Shown: positions 29,850 through 39,592, counted from the stretch's first letter. The stretch is DNA of 64,000 nucleotides from Agathobaculum sp. NTUH-O15-33 (GCF_033193315.1 NZ_CP136187.1:868001-932000), one strand, 5' to 3'. A program made the numbers and translations. Notes: a model not told the origin generated them from the letters alone.

Positions 29850-30363
29850 ATGAGCCTTTTGATTCCCGATTATGTTTTTGATTCGATCTATGAGATCACA
29901 CCGGCGCTGCTCGCTGCCAGCGGTGTGCGCGGCGTGCTGTTCGATCTGGACGGCACCATCGCTTCGCATAAGGCGGCTTTGCCGCCCGAAGCGCTCGCGC
30001 CTTTTTTTTCGCACGCTGACCGATGCTGGCTACCCGGTGCTGGTTTTTTCCAATAACCGCGACCGGCGCGTCGCGCCGTTTTGCCGCGCGCTGGATATTC
30101 CGTTTATCAGCCGCGCGGGCAAGCCCTTGCAGCGCGGCTTTAAACGCGCGGCCGCACAGCTTGGGCTGGAACCCCGCCAGCTCGCCATCGTCGGCGACCA
30201 GATTTTTACCGATGTGTTCGGCGGCAACCGCGCGGGCGCTACCACCTGCTACGTGCAAACGCTGGACCGCCGCTATTTTTGGGTCAATTTTCGCTACCAG
30301 TTCGAGCGGGGCTTTATCTCACGCGGACAAAAGCGCATGAAAGCGAGGGGCGGCCATGAGTGA
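29850..30363 (+). pseudogene. yqeG: YqeG-family HAD phosphatase, broken by a frameshift at T8
   Basis: The start MSLLIPDYVFDSIYEITPAL and the HAD motif I LFDLDGTI are in one frame; YPVLVFSNNRDRRVAPF, motif III KP and QLAIVGDQIFTDVFGG are in the next. The switch is at cttttttttc (T8, 30002-30009): with seven T the protein reads on without a break (~170 residues, the normal size). So either a single-base error, or a real inactivation or slippage site. YqeG is a HAD-IIIA phosphatase usually found near ribosome-assembly and shikimate genes; aroQ lies 1 kb downstream here. Confidence 0.85.
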
Positions 30364-31231
30364 CACGCCAAAGTTCGGCCCCGCGGGCAATTCGGAATCG
30401 TTTGCCAAGGCGGGCTTTAAGGAAAGCCGCGACGCGCCCGCGTGGCTTGCTAAAATGGGCCTGACCGCCTATGAATACCAGTGCGGCCGGGGCGTGCACG
30501 TCGGCCCGGAGACCGCCGCCAAGATCGGCGCGGCCGCGCGGGAAAACGGGATTGCCATGAGCGTGCACGCGCCGTATTTTATCAATCTTTCCTCTGAGGA
30601 ACGCGAGCGCATGGAGAAAAACATCCAGTACGTGCTGGACGCCGCGCGGGCGGCGCATCATTTGGGCGCGTCCCGCATCGTCGTGCACTGCGGCGGACAG
30701 GGCAAGCTGACGCGCGACCGCGCCATGCGCAATTCGCACAAAAATGTGCGCGCTATTTTGGAAGCGCTCGACGCGGCGGGGCTGGGCCATATCACGGCGT
30801 GTCTGGAAACCATGGGCAAAAAAAGCGTGATCGGCTCGGCGGAAGAGGTGTGCGAGCTCGTCGCGGCGGACGATCGTCTGCTGCCCTGCATCGATTTCGG
30901 GCATTTGAACGCGCGCACCGGCGGGCAAATGAACAGCGCGGACGCGGTAAAAGCCCTGTTCGATCTGATGGAGCGCACCATCGGCCTAGACCGCACGCGC
31001 CGTTTCCACGCGCATTTTTCCCACATCGAATATAACGACAAGGGCGAAATTCGCCATCTGACTTTTGAAAACGATCCCGGCTTTGGCCCGGATTTTATAC
31101 ACGTTGCCCGCGAGACCGCGCGCCGCGGCTACGCGCCGACCTTCATCTGTGAATCCGCCGGCACCCAAGCCGAGGACGCTTGTTCCATGAAGCTTTGCTT
31201 CATGGAACAGTTAGTAGTTAGTAATGAGTAA
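30356..31231 (+). CDS. TIM-barrel protein related to endonuclease IV (AP endonuclease)
   Basis: 291 residues; overlaps the yqeG end by 8 bases. Metal ligands of the Nfo fold are recognisable: SVHAPYFINL, RIVVHCGGQGK, ACLETMGKK, CIDFGHLNAR, RFHAHFSHIEY and FICESAG. Family members cut DNA 5' to abasic sites or act as sugar isomerases; this divergent branch is common in Clostridia beside yqeG and aroQ. The last ~9 residues come from the repeat at 31211, so the natural end may be earlier. Confidence 0.85.
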   Translation: MSDTPKFGPAGNSESFAKAGFKESRDAPAWLAKMGLTAYEYQCGRGVHVGPETAAKIGAAARENGIAMSVHAPYFINLSSEERERMEKNIQYVLDAARAAHHLGASRIVVHCGGQGKLTRDRAMRNSHKNVRAILEALDAAGLGHITACLETMGKKSVIGSAEEVCELVAADDRLLPCIDFGHLNARTGGQMNSADAVKALFDLMERTIGLDRTRRFHAHFSHIEYNDKGEIRHLTFENDPGFGPDFIHVARETARRGYAPTFICESAGTQAEDACSMKLCFMEQLVVSNE

Positions 31232-31320
31232 TTAGTAATTGTGGAATCGGCCTTAGGCCGATAAATCAAATGATCGCGCTTTGCGCGATTCCTTAATTCC
31301 TAACTACTAATTCCTAATTC
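31211..31320. repeat. Palindromic intergenic repeat
   Basis: Long imperfect hairpin: TTAGTAGTTAG (31211-31221) / CTAACTACTAA (31300-31310) and, inside, GGAATCG (31243-31249) / CGATTCC (31286-31292), surrounding short GGCCTTAGGCC and ATCGCGCTTTGCGCGAT hairpins. Rich in TTAGTAATTAG / CTAATTCCTAATTCC motifs. Contains the stop of the upstream gene. Confidence 0.7.
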
Positions 31321-31348
31321 CAAATTAAAAAGAAGGGGTTTTTCAGAT

Positions 31349-31783
31349 ATGAAAAAAATACTATTACTGCACGGCCCGAATTTGAACCTGACCGGCATGC
31401 GTGAACCGGGCGTGTACGGTACGGAAACGCTGGCCGCCATCAACGCCGAAGCGGTGGCGAAGTGCGAGCGCTTGGGCATGCAGTGCACGGTGTTCCAGTC
31501 CAATTCGGAGGGCGCGCTAATCGACCGCATCCACGCCGCGCGCGAGGAATGCGCGGCCATCATCATCAACGCGGGCGCGTATACGCATTACAGCTATGCC
31601 ATACGCGACGCGATCGCGGCGGTGCGCCTGCCCTGCGTGGAGGTGCATCTTTCCAACGTGCACGCGCGCGAGGAGTTCCGCCATCAGTCGGTGCTCGCGC
31701 CCGTCTGCGCGGGTGTGATCGCGGGCTTCGGCAAGCACAGCTATCTGCTCGCCATCGACGCGGTAAAGGCGATCTTGGGATGA
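31349..31783 (+). CDS. aroQ: 3-dehydroquinate dehydratase, type II
   Basis: 144 residues, the normal length. [20 protein letters not shown] with the catalytic Tyr loop, [32 protein letters not shown], and [18 protein letters not shown] with the catalytic His. Third step of the shikimate pathway. Its stop overlaps the start of the peptidase gene (ATGA). Confidence 0.97.
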   Translation: MKKILLLHGPNLNLTGMREPGVYGTETLAAINAEAVAKCERLGMQCTVFQSNSEGALIDRIHAAREECAAIIINAGAYTHYSYAIRDAIAAVRLPCVEVHLSNVHAREEFRHQSVLAPVCAGVIAGFGKHSYLLAIDAVKAILG

Positions 31784-32844
31784 GAAAAGAAGAATTACAG
31801 GCGCTTTTGCGCGGCGCACCGTTCGATGCGATGCTGCTCACGGGCGAGGTCGCCCGCCGCTACGCCACCGGCTTTCCCTCCACGGCGGGCGTGGCCTATG
31901 TTTCCCGCTGCCGCGCGGTGTTTTATACGGATTTTCGCTATGTCGAAGCGGCAAAGGCCGCTATTTCGGATTTTGAGGTGCGCGAAATCGGCGGCGGCCT
32001 GACCTACAGCGCGGTCATCAACGACCTGATCGACGAGGACGATGTAAAAAAGATCGCCCTAGAAGACCGCACGCTGACGCACGACGCTTACACCCGCTGG
32101 AAACGCGCGCTGCACGCGGAGGGCGTGCGTCTGGGCGCGCGGCTCGAAGCCCTGCGCCAAACCAAGGACGATGAAGAGGTGGGCAATATCGTCGCCGCCC
32201 AGCGCATTGCCGAGCAGGCGCTGGAAGAGGTGCTGAACGATATCCGCGTCGGCGTATCCGAAAAGGAGATCGCCGCGCGCCTGACCTATCTGATGCTGCA
32301 CTACGGGGCGGAAAACATGTCGTTCGATCCCATCGTGGTTTCGGGTAGGAACAGCTCCAAGCCGCACGGCGTGCCGACGGAAAAGACGCTGGAAAACGGC
32401 GATTTTATCACCATGGATTTCGGCTGCATCGTAAACGGCTATTGCTCGGATATGACGCGCACGGTCGCCCTTGGCTCCGTGACCGAGGAAATGCAAACCG
32501 TGTACGATACCGTGCTTTCCGCGCAGCTTGCGGGCATCGCGTGCGCCAAGGCGGGCGTGCCCGGCCGCGAGGTGGACGCGGCGGCCCGCCGCGTGATTGA
32601 GGAAGCGGGCTACGGCGAAGCCTTTGGCCATAGCTTTGGCCACGGCGTTGGTCTGGAAATACACGAAGGGCCGAACGCTTCCTCCTCCGCCGTCGATCCG
32701 CTCCCCGCGGGCGCTATCGTCACGGCGGAGCCCGGCATTTATCTGCCCGGTAAATTCGGCGTGCGCATCGAGGATATGCTCTACGTGATCGAGGACGGCT
32801 GTATCAACCTGACCGAAGCGCCAAAGGGATTGATGATTTTATGA
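31780..32844 (+). CDS. Xaa-Pro aminopeptidase (M24 metallopeptidase)
   Basis: 354 residues from the ATG at 31780. A creatinase-type N-domain (~130 residues) is followed by the pita-bread domain with metal ligands in [19 protein letters not shown] (two Asp), [15 protein letters not shown] (His), [19 protein letters not shown] (two Glu). Cuts N-terminal residues before proline. Commonly next to aroQ and efp in Firmicutes. Overlaps both neighbours by 4 bases. Confidence 0.95.
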   Translation: MRKEELQALLRGAPFDAMLLTGEVARRYATGFPSTAGVAYVSRCRAVFYTDFRYVEAAKAAISDFEVREIGGGLTYSAVINDLIDEDDVKKIALEDRTLTHDAYTRWKRALHAEGVRLGARLEALRQTKDDEEVGNIVAAQRIAEQALEEVLNDIRVGVSEKEIAARLTYLMLHYGAENMSFDPIVVSGRNSSKPHGVPTEKTLENGDFITMDFGCIVNGYCSDMTRTVALGSVTEEMQTVYDTVLSAQLAGIACAKAGVPGREVDAAARRVIEEAGYGEAFGHSFGHGVGLEIHEGPNASSSAVDPLPAGAIVTAEPGIYLPGKFGVRIEDMLYVIEDGCINLTEAPKGLMIL

Positions 32845-33599
32845 TTATTGAGATAAAAGCCCCGGGAACGGTCGCCCCGCTGGTTCGCAACTGGCGGGAA
32901 ACCATGCTCTGGTCCTACTTGGAGGGCCGCATGGGGCGGGCGTTCGCGCCCGAGGGGGGCGCCGCGCGCTCCGCTATGATCTGCGTGGCTGATTTCTACT
33001 GCTTCGCGGGCGCGCCGGACGCCGAGCTCGCCGCGTTTGATCCGCCGGGGGCTTCGCCCTCTGCGGTTCTGGTGCCGCAAAACGCGGGCTGGGCGCGCGC
33101 GATCGAGCGCGCCCGTCCGGGAGCGAAGCGCATTACCCGCTATGCGTTTCAAAAGCGCGATACCTTTGACCGGGACAAGCTCCGCCGCATGACGGCGCTG
33201 CCGCAGGGCTTTGCGCTTTGCCCGGTGGATGAAAAGCTATACCACGCGGCCCGGGCGGAGCAATGGAGCTTTGATCTGGTCTCGCAGTATCCTACCTATG
33301 CGGATTATGCCGCGCACGGGCGCGGCTTTGCCGCCACCGAAGGGGAGGCGCTGGTCTGCGGCGCGTCCAGCTATACGGATTGGTCGGGCGGTATCGAGAT
33401 CGAGGTGGACTGCCGCCCGGATCGCCGCCGCCGGGGCCTTGCGCGGGCGTGCGCCGCCGCTTTGATGCTGGACCAGCTTGCGCGCGGCCTGCACCCCTCG
33501 TGGGACGCGGCAAACGAAATTTCCGCGCATCTGGCCGATACGCTGGGCTACGAGCCCGCCGGGGCCTACCCCGCGTTTGAAATAGACCTTCCTGTTTGA
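32841..33599 (+). CDS. GNAT-family acetyltransferase
   Basis: 252 residues, long for a GNAT. The acetyl-CoA site is GIEIEVDCRPDRRRRGLARA followed by CAAALMLDQLARGLHPSWDAANEISA, which matches the GNAT_acetyltran / ZmaR-like group where the C-terminal half is catalytic. Substrate unknown. Last gene of the aroQ operon, with a terminator directly after. Confidence 0.85.
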   Translation: MIIEIKAPGTVAPLVRNWRETMLWSYLEGRMGRAFAPEGGAARSAMICVADFYCFAGAPDAELAAFDPPGASPSAVLVPQNAGWARAIERARPGAKRITRYAFQKRDTFDRDKLRRMTALPQGFALCPVDEKLYHAARAEQWSFDLVSQYPTYADYAAHGRGFAATEGEALVCGASSYTDWSGGIEIEVDCRPDRRRRGLARACAAALMLDQLARGLHPSWDAANEISAHLADTLGYEPAGAYPAFEIDLPV

Positions 33600-33613
33600 T
33601 TTTCGGCGACAGT

Positions 33614-33654
33614 GCGGCCCCTGCGTTAGTCTCGTAACGCCGGGGCCGCTTTTC
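33614..33654 (+). terminator. Terminator of the aroQ-pepP-GNAT operon
   Basis: Stem GCGGCCCC-t-GCGTTA (33614-33628) / TAACGC-c-GGGGCCGC (33635-33649), then TTTT. Confidence 0.88.
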
Positions 33655-33760
33655 GTATCCAAACCGGCGCGCCGCAATAGGGTTCCAGCCGAACCGTGCT
33701 TGCATTTATGGCGGCGGCATGGCAAGATAGTATCAGTAAGAAAAACGGGGTGGGGTATCG

Positions 33761-34696
33761 ATGAGGATGCAAAAGCGGTTGGCGGGCTGCGTGTGCCTGC
33801 TGGCATTCACCGCCGCGCTGCTGGCGGCGTGCTTGCTTCGGCCGCAGACGGCGCCGGTGAAAACGCCGGTGATGGGCATTGTGTATACCGCGTCGGAGGA
33901 CGATTGGAAGGACGAGCAGTTCCGCCTTCTAGGCGAACAGGCCGAGGCGCACGGCTTTGACCGCATGGTCATGCAGGCCATGCGGACGCAGCAATCGCAG
34001 ATCGACGCGATCCGGGCGCTGGTCGTGTACCGGGTGGATGTAATCGTGTTTTCACCCGTGGTGCAGAGCGGGTGGGACAATGTGCTGCGCGAGGCCGCGG
34101 AAGCGAACATTCCGGTCATCACAGTGGATAAGACCGTTACCCAAGGCGATGCGCGCGCGCAGGTCAGCTATGTCGGCTTTCCCTATCGCGCGCTGGCCAA
34201 ACAGGCGGCAAAGCGCCTGCTGAGCGAAAAAAACGATACAGTGGCCGAACTGTACGGCACGCTCAATTCCTCCGGCGCGCAGGAAATGTCGCGCGGCTTC
34301 CGCGAAGGCATGGAGCAGAGCGGGCAGGAGCTGAAATACAGCCTCTGCGGGGATTTTCTCCGTTCGCGCGGCTATGAGCTGATGGAGACCTTTGAGCAGG
34401 AATACCCGCATATCGGTCTGGTGGTGTCACAGAACGATGCGATGGTGCTCGGCGCGGTGGATTACTTAAAGGAACACGGCCTGCGGCCCGGAACGGATAT
34501 CCGCATCTGCGCCTTCGGCGGCGGGGAAGAGGTATTGGGCTGTTTGGCGCGCGGCGAGATCAATTTGGTGGCTGTGTGCGATAATCAGGCGCTCGCGCAC
34601 GAGACCGCGCACGCGGCGCTTAAACTGCTTGAGCACCCGGAAACGCCGCTCTGGAACGAGGTGCGCGCCGAGCTCCTGCCAAAGGAGGCGGCCTGA
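33761..34696 (+). CDS. Ribose-type periplasmic-binding lipoprotein linked to a two-component system
   Basis: 311 residues with a lipoprotein signal (LLAFTAALLAAC, Cys ~24). Type I sugar-binding fold: MGIVYTASEDDWKDEQFRLL, VDVIVFSPVVQSGWDNVLRE, VVSQNDAMVLGAVDYLKEHG. There is no ABC permease in this operon. Its stop overlaps the kinase ATG (TGATG), so it is probably the external ligand-sensing part of the kinase system, as in BxlE- or ChvE-like sensor triads. Confidence 0.9.
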   Translation: MRMQKRLAGCVCLLAFTAALLAACLLRPQTAPVKTPVMGIVYTASEDDWKDEQFRLLGEQAEAHGFDRMVMQAMRTQQSQIDAIRALVVYRVDVIVFSPVVQSGWDNVLREAAEANIPVITVDKTVTQGDARAQVSYVGFPYRALAKQAAKRLLSEKNDTVAELYGTLNSSGAQEMSRGFREGMEQSGQELKYSLCGDFLRSRGYELMETFEQEYPHIGLVVSQNDAMVLGAVDYLKEHGLRPGTDIRICAFGGGEEVLGCLARGEINLVAVCDNQALAHETAHAALKLLEHPETPLWNEVRAELLPKEAA

Positions 34697-36138
34697 TGCG
34701 CGTAAAAAAAGAAAAGCGGGATAGCGGCCACAGCATTCGGGGTATTTTGAAATACTCCTATACCACCATCATCGCAAGCCTGACCGTGCCGCTGGCGGTT
34801 CTGCTGCTGTTCGTTCTGGCCTTTGTGCACCAATACGGCGCGGTGATTGAAAATATCGCCCGCGCGGCGGAGGCGCAGACGGTGGCCCAGCAGGAATTGC
34901 CGGATGAAATATGGCAGATTGTATCCGGCCGGCAAAAATTCGGGCAAGGCCGTCAGGGCGCGCAGATACAGCAGCTGCGCGGCCTTTTGCAGACCATGCA
35001 GCGCGGCGCGTCCGACAAGCAGCGGCAATACCTGAACGCGGCGGGGCGCGCGGCCGACACGATCGAGCATTATATCGAGGTGCTGGGTGCACAGACCGCG
35101 CAGGGCAGCGCGGTCAGCCGCAATGAAAATCTTTATCACGAAATCGTGAGCGTGACCGGCCTGACCGCGGATATGCTAAGCCGCTACACCACGGAAGCGA
35201 TCGATGAAATGGCAAGGCTAAACGGGCGCATTCGCACGGTCGCGCTCGCCATGGCGGCGCTGGTCATTCTGCTGCTGGGCCTTGTGGCGCGCGCGGCGGT
35301 CCGCTCGTATCAGCAGGTGGACCGTTCCATCCGCGCGCCCATTTTGCAAATGGAAAAAATGGCCGCCCGCATCGCGCAGGGCGACCTGAACGCCCGCGCG
35401 CCCGTGCCCGAAATCGCGGAGCTGTACCGGCTGGCCGTCGATTTAAACCGCATGGCCGAGCAGCTGAACCGTCTGATCGGGGAGCAGGTCGAGCATGAAA
35501 AGAACATGAAAAAAGCCGAACTGCGCGCGCTGCAAGCGCAGATCACCCCGCATTTCGTCTACAACACGCTGGAAACCATCGTTTGGCTGGCGGAGGAGGA
35601 GCGAAACCGCGAGGTTGTGGAAATGACCATGGCCTTTACCGATTTTTTGCGCATCTCGCTCAGCGGCGGACAGGATTTTATCTCCGTCGCCAAGGAAGAG
35701 CAGCATGTGCGCAGCTATTTGATGATTCAAAGCGTGCGCTACGGCAGCGTCATGCGGTATGAGATCGATATCGACCCGGCGCTGCAAAGCTGCCGCATGC
35801 TCAAGCTGATGCTACAGCCGCTGGTGGAAAACGCGATCTACCACGGTGTTAAAAACAAGCGCGGGCGCGGGGTGATCCGCATCACCGGCAGGCGCGAGAA
35901 CGGCTGGATGCGCTTTGCGGTGGAGGATAACGGCATTGGCATGACGGAGGAAGCGCTTTTCGCGCTGCGCGGCCGTTTGCAGCGCGGGGAAGAATCCGGC
36001 AGCTACGGCCTGCGCAATATCACGGAGCGGCTGCGGCTGTACGGCGGCAAGGGCCTGTTTATCGACAGCGAGCAGATGCGAGGCACGCGGGTGGAATTCT
36101 TGCTGCCCACCGCGCCGGAAAACTGGGAGGGGGACTGA
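34696..36138 (+). CDS. YesM/LytS-type sensor histidine kinase
   Basis: 480 residues: TM1 ~18-38, extracytoplasmic part ~40-180, TM2 ~182-202, HAMP, then His_kinase domain with ALQAQITPHFVYNTLETIVW (phosphorylated His), N-box LQPLVENAIYHGVKN, G1 VEDNGIGM and G2 GSYGLRNITERL. Typical of carbohydrate-sensing kinases in Clostridia. Middle gene of the triad. Confidence 0.95.
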   Translation: MRVKKEKRDSGHSIRGILKYSYTTIIASLTVPLAVLLLFVLAFVHQYGAVIENIARAAEAQTVAQQELPDEIWQIVSGRQKFGQGRQGAQIQQLRGLLQTMQRGASDKQRQYLNAAGRAADTIEHYIEVLGAQTAQGSAVSRNENLYHEIVSVTGLTADMLSRYTTEAIDEMARLNGRIRTVALAMAALVILLLGLVARAAVRSYQQVDRSIRAPILQMEKMAARIAQGDLNARAPVPEIAELYRLAVDLNRMAEQLNRLIGEQVEHEKNMKKAELRALQAQITPHFVYNTLETIVWLAEEERNREVVEMTMAFTDFLRISLSGGQDFISVAKEEQHVRSYLMIQSVRYGSVMRYEIDIDPALQSCRMLKLMLQPLVENAIYHGVKNKRGRGVIRITGRRENGWMRFAVEDNGIGMTEEALFALRGRLQRGEESGSYGLRNITERLRLYGGKGLFIDSEQMRGTRVEFLLPTAPENWEGD

Positions 36139-36141
36139 ACG

Positions 36142-37689
36142 ATGCTGCATGTTTTTGTAGTGGACGATGAGGAGATCATCCGCACAGGCATCCGCAACGC
36201 GCTGGAAAAAACGGCGGGGCAATTTCACTTTGCGGGTGAAGCGCCGGATGGGGAGATGGCGCTTCCCGCGCTGCTGGAGATCAAACCGGATATTCTGATC
36301 ACGGATGTGCGCATGCCGTTTATGGACGGGCTTGAGCTGGCCGAGCTGGTGCGCAAATCCATGCCGTGGATGCGCATCATCTTTCTGAGCGGGCACGATG
36401 AATTTGAATACGCGCAGCGCGCGGTCTCCCTGCGGGTGGACGCGTATATCCTAAAGCCGGTGGATTCGCAGAGGCTGCTTTCCATTCTGGAACAGACCGC
36501 GTCCCGCATCGAGGAGGAGCGCAGGGCGCTGCGCGCCGCCGCCCAGCACACCGAGCGCCAGCAGCAGGAGCGCGAAATCCTGCGCGAGCACTTTTTAAGC
36601 GAGCTGCTGACCGGCGGCGTTTCCCCGGCCCACGCGATCGACCGGGCGCGGGAATGGAATTTGCCGCTGACCGCGCGGCAGTACGTGGTCCTGCAAGCCG
36701 TGTGCGGAACGGACGGCAAGGTGCGCCGCCAGATCCGCGCGGTGCTGGGCCATATGTTCGACGAAGCGGACGACGTCGTTTGGTTCTTCGAGGGCAACGA
36801 GCGCTTGGTGCTGCTCGTGCTGGGCGAGGAAAGCGAGGCCGTGCGCGACCGCGCCTATGCCGTGGCGCAGGGCGTGCGCCACGAACTGGAACAGGTCGCC
36901 GCGATCGACTGCAAGATCGGCATCGGCGGCGTGACCGACCGGCTGAGCGGCCTGCCGGGTTCGTACCGGCAGGCGCGGCAGGCCGCGTTTGAAATGAAGC
37001 ATATGCTGGCGGGCATTGCCGGTTACGGGGATTTGACCGAGGCGCCCGAGCGGGGCTTTGATTTTGCCGCCAACGTGCCGCTGGCCGAAAAGCTGCGCCA
37101 CGCCGGGCGGGAGGATATCCCGGCGCTGGTGGACGCGTACTTCGGCGCGGTGCGGGAAAACGATATGCAAAGCGTTTTATACCGCTATTATTTGCTGATG
37201 GACCTGCTCGTGACCGCCGCCAGATTGGATAGTGAAAACGCGGGCTGGGAGCAAAATCCGCAAACCGTTTTGCGCGCCGCCGAAACGTGCGAAAGCACGG
37301 TCGGCTATGCCAAGGAAGCGCTCGAACGGCTGATCGGCAGCCGCGCCGCCAGCGGCAAGGTGCGGTACGCGGAGGAAATTCAGTGCGCCAAGGAATACAT
37401 CACCGCCCACTACGGCGACGAAGGGCTCAGCCTGCACACGGTGGCCGCGGCGGTCGGCTTCAGTCCCAACCATTTTTCCACGGTGTTTTCCCAGCAGACC
37501 GGCGAAACCTTTGTCGAATACCTGACGCGCGTGCGCATCGACGCGGCCAAGGATATGCTGCGCGCGGGCGGCGCGAAAATGAGCGATATCGCGTTCGACG
37601 TGGGCTATCACGATCCCAATTATTTCAGCTACATCTTCAAAAAGCACACGGGCGCTTCGCCGCGGGAATATCGCGCGGGGTGTCAATAA
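36142..37689 (+). CDS. YesN-type response regulator with AraC DNA-binding domain
   Basis: 515 residues. Receiver intact: VVDDEEII, Asp55 in ILITDVRMPFMDG, Lys in ILKPVDSQ. A ~270-residue linker domain follows, then an AraC/XylS pair of HTH motifs (LSLHTVAAAVGFSPNHFSTV; MSDIAFDVGYHDPNYFSYIF). Begins 3 bases after the kinase stop. The nearest sugar transport genes are 10 kb downstream; they are possible targets. Confidence 0.95.
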   Translation: MLHVFVVDDEEIIRTGIRNALEKTAGQFHFAGEAPDGEMALPALLEIKPDILITDVRMPFMDGLELAELVRKSMPWMRIIFLSGHDEFEYAQRAVSLRVDAYILKPVDSQRLLSILEQTASRIEEERRALRAAAQHTERQQQEREILREHFLSELLTGGVSPAHAIDRAREWNLPLTARQYVVLQAVCGTDGKVRRQIRAVLGHMFDEADDVVWFFEGNERLVLLVLGEESEAVRDRAYAVAQGVRHELEQVAAIDCKIGIGGVTDRLSGLPGSYRQARQAAFEMKHMLAGIAGYGDLTEAPERGFDFAANVPLAEKLRHAGREDIPALVDAYFGAVRENDMQSVLYRYYLLMDLLVTAARLDSENAGWEQNPQTVLRAAETCESTVGYAKEALERLIGSRAASGKVRYAEEIQCAKEYITAHYGDEGLSLHTVAAAVGFSPNHFSTVFSQQTGETFVEYLTRVRIDAAKDMLRAGGAKMSDIAFDVGYHDPNYFSYIFKKHTGASPREYRAGCQ

Positions 37690-37734
37690 GAAACAGAAAT
37701 GCCGCTTGGCATACGGGAGCAAGGAGGCTGCCAC

Positions 37735-38274
37735 ATGTTTTTTTCGACCAGATACCCTTCTCCGATCGGGATGCTCACGCTTGCGTGCGATGGTGCGCAT
37801 TTGACGGGACTTTGGATGGAAGGGCAAAAATATTTCGGCGGCGCCATTCCGGAACCAATGACGGAACGGGACGACCTGCCCGTGTTCCGCGCCGCGAAAA
37901 ACTGGCTGGACCGGTATTTTGCCGGGCAAAAGCCTGAAATTTCTGAACTGCCGCTGCACCCCATCGGCGGCGAATTCCGTCAGGAGGTGTGGATGATTCT
38001 GTGCGAGATTCCGTATGGAGAAGTCGTCACCTACGGCGACATTGCCAAAAAGATGGCCGCCAAAAAGGGCAAGAAAACCATGTCCGGTCAGGCGGTGGGC
38101 GGCGCCGTGGGACATAACCCCATTTCCATCATCATTCCTTGCCACCGGGTGGTGGGCGCAAACGGAAGCCTGACCGGTTATGCAGGGGGTGTGGATAAAA
38201 AAGTGAAGCTACTCGCCTTAGAGGGCGTCGATATGTCCCGCCTGTTTATTCCGACAAAAGGGACCGCGCTTTGA
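37735..38274 (+). CDS. ogt: Methylated-DNA-[protein]-cysteine S-methyltransferase
   Basis: 179 residues from the ATG at 37735, with AAGGAGG upstream. Active-site IIIPCHRVVGANGSLTGYAG (acceptor Cys), winged helix EIPYGEVVTYGDIAKKM and QAVGGAVGHNPISI. Repairs O6-methylguanine in a single-turnover reaction. Own terminator at 38321. Confidence 0.96.
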   Translation: MFFSTRYPSPIGMLTLACDGAHLTGLWMEGQKYFGGAIPEPMTERDDLPVFRAAKNWLDRYFAGQKPEISELPLHPIGGEFRQEVWMILCEIPYGEVVTYGDIAKKMAAKKGKKTMSGQAVGGAVGHNPISIIIPCHRVVGANGSLTGYAGGVDKKVKLLALEGVDMSRLFIPTKGTAL

Positions 38275-38320
38275 GCAAGGCGCGCCCCATGCTATGAAAA
38301 TCTTCTCGTAAAAAAACAAA

Positions 38321-38356
38321 GAAAATTCCGGCGCGGCGGCGATATCGGAATTTTTC
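38321..38356 (+). terminator. Terminator of ogt
   Basis: AAAATTCCG (38322-38330) / CGGAATTTT (38346-38354), then TTCTCGT. Confidence 0.75.
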
Positions 38357-38450
38357 TCGTAAGCCGTTCGATGGCGGCGGCACCCGGATCATTGATATAA
38401 TCATGCTGCAAGGGAGACTGTGCCTTTTCAGCCGGAGGAGGAGGCGAAAA

Positions 38451-39542
38451 ATGAAAGGGTCGATACGGCGTTTCCTGTGCGCCCTGTCCGTTTTGCTGCT
38501 GGCGGGCTGCACGGTAACGGGGGATCGTGGGCGGCAAACGGCGGCGCAGGAACAAACCACCCTGCCGGAGGCGCCTCCGGCGCAGGCGGGCGGCAAACTG
38601 ACGATTTACAGCGCGCTGCCGGAGGAGGAGCTGCCGGTTTATTTACACGCCTTCACCAAGGACACCGGCATTGAGACCGTGTGCACGCGCCTGTCCGCCG
38701 GCGAAATGATGCTGCGGGCCGAAGCCGAGCGGGAAGCGCCGCAAGCGTCCGTTTTGCTGGGCGGCTCGTCGGACTTTTACCGGTACGCCGCGAAAAGCGG
38801 CCTGCTGGAGCCCTACCAAAGCGCAGAGCTGCAAAACGTACAAGACGCCTACCGTGACCCGGACGGCTATTGGACGCCCATTTACATCGGCGTGATCGGG
38901 TTCGCCTGCAATCAGGAATGGTTCGAGGAAAACGGCCGGCCCTATCCCCGCGTATGGGACGATCTGCTGGACCCCGCGTTTGCCGGGCGCATCGTGATGG
39001 CGTCGCCCGAGACCTCGGGCACCTCCTACAATGTGCTGGCGGCGCTGGTGCAGAAGCTGGGACAGGCGCAGGCTTGGGAATACTTTGCGGCGCTCGACCA
39101 AAACATCGCTTATTACACCCGCAGCGGCCTTGCTCCGGTCGAAGCGGTGAAAAAGGGCGACGCGGCGGTCGGCATCGTGTTTTCCCACGACGGGCGGCGC
39201 GCCGCGCTGGACGGTTATCCGGTCGAACTGTGCTATCCCGAGGATGGAACGGCGCTGGAGATCGGCGCGTGCGCGCTTACCTGCGGCGGCTCGCAGGGGG
39301 AAACACAAAATGCCAAGGCGTTTATCGACTGGATGCTTTCCCAGCGCGGGCAGGAATGCTTTATCGAAGCGAAAAGCTGCCGCCTGCCGGTCAACGCGGC
39401 GGCGCGAACGGCGGACGGTCTCCCCGCGCCGGGCGCTCTGAATGTCATCGAATCCGACTGGGAATGGGCGGGCGCGGTGCAAAAGGAGCTCAGCCGTGAA
39501 TTTTGCACCCGTATGGAGCGGGCGCGGACGCCGGTGGAGTAA
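38451..39542 (+). CDS. Solute-binding lipoprotein (iron/phosphonate type), no transporter nearby
   Basis: 363 residues from the ATG at 38451 (GGAGGAGG upstream). Lipobox LSVLLLAGC. Type II binding fold of the FbpA/AfuA or 2-aminoethylphosphonate group: KLTIYSALPEEELPVYLHAF, TPIYIGVIGFACNQEWFEEN, FAGRIVMASPETSGTSYNVL and GDAAVGIVFSHDGRRA. Neighbouring genes contain no permease or ATPase, so it is an orphan receptor, perhaps serving transport genes elsewhere or a sensor. The next gene, 50 bases downstream, codes a phosphoesterase; a shared phosphate theme is possible. Confidence 0.88.
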   Translation: MKGSIRRFLCALSVLLLAGCTVTGDRGRQTAAQEQTTLPEAPPAQAGGKLTIYSALPEEELPVYLHAFTKDTGIETVCTRLSAGEMMLRAEAEREAPQASVLLGGSSDFYRYAAKSGLLEPYQSAELQNVQDAYRDPDGYWTPIYIGVIGFACNQEWFEENGRPYPRVWDDLLDPAFAGRIVMASPETSGTSYNVLAALVQKLGQAQAWEYFAALDQNIAYYTRSGLAPVEAVKKGDAAVGIVFSHDGRRAALDGYPVELCYPEDGTALEIGACALTCGGSQGETQNAKAFIDWMLSQRGQECFIEAKSCRLPVNAAARTADGLPAPGALNVIESDWEWAGAVQKELSREFCTRMERARTPVE

Positions 39543-39592
39543 AACCCACGGCGCGCCGCGCAATGCAGGCAAAGAGAAGAGGAGAAGATGAA

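Noticed and set aside
33529..33665. Small RNA after the acetyltransferase gene
   Set aside because: The hairpin at 33614-33654 with T4 is a plain intrinsic terminator.
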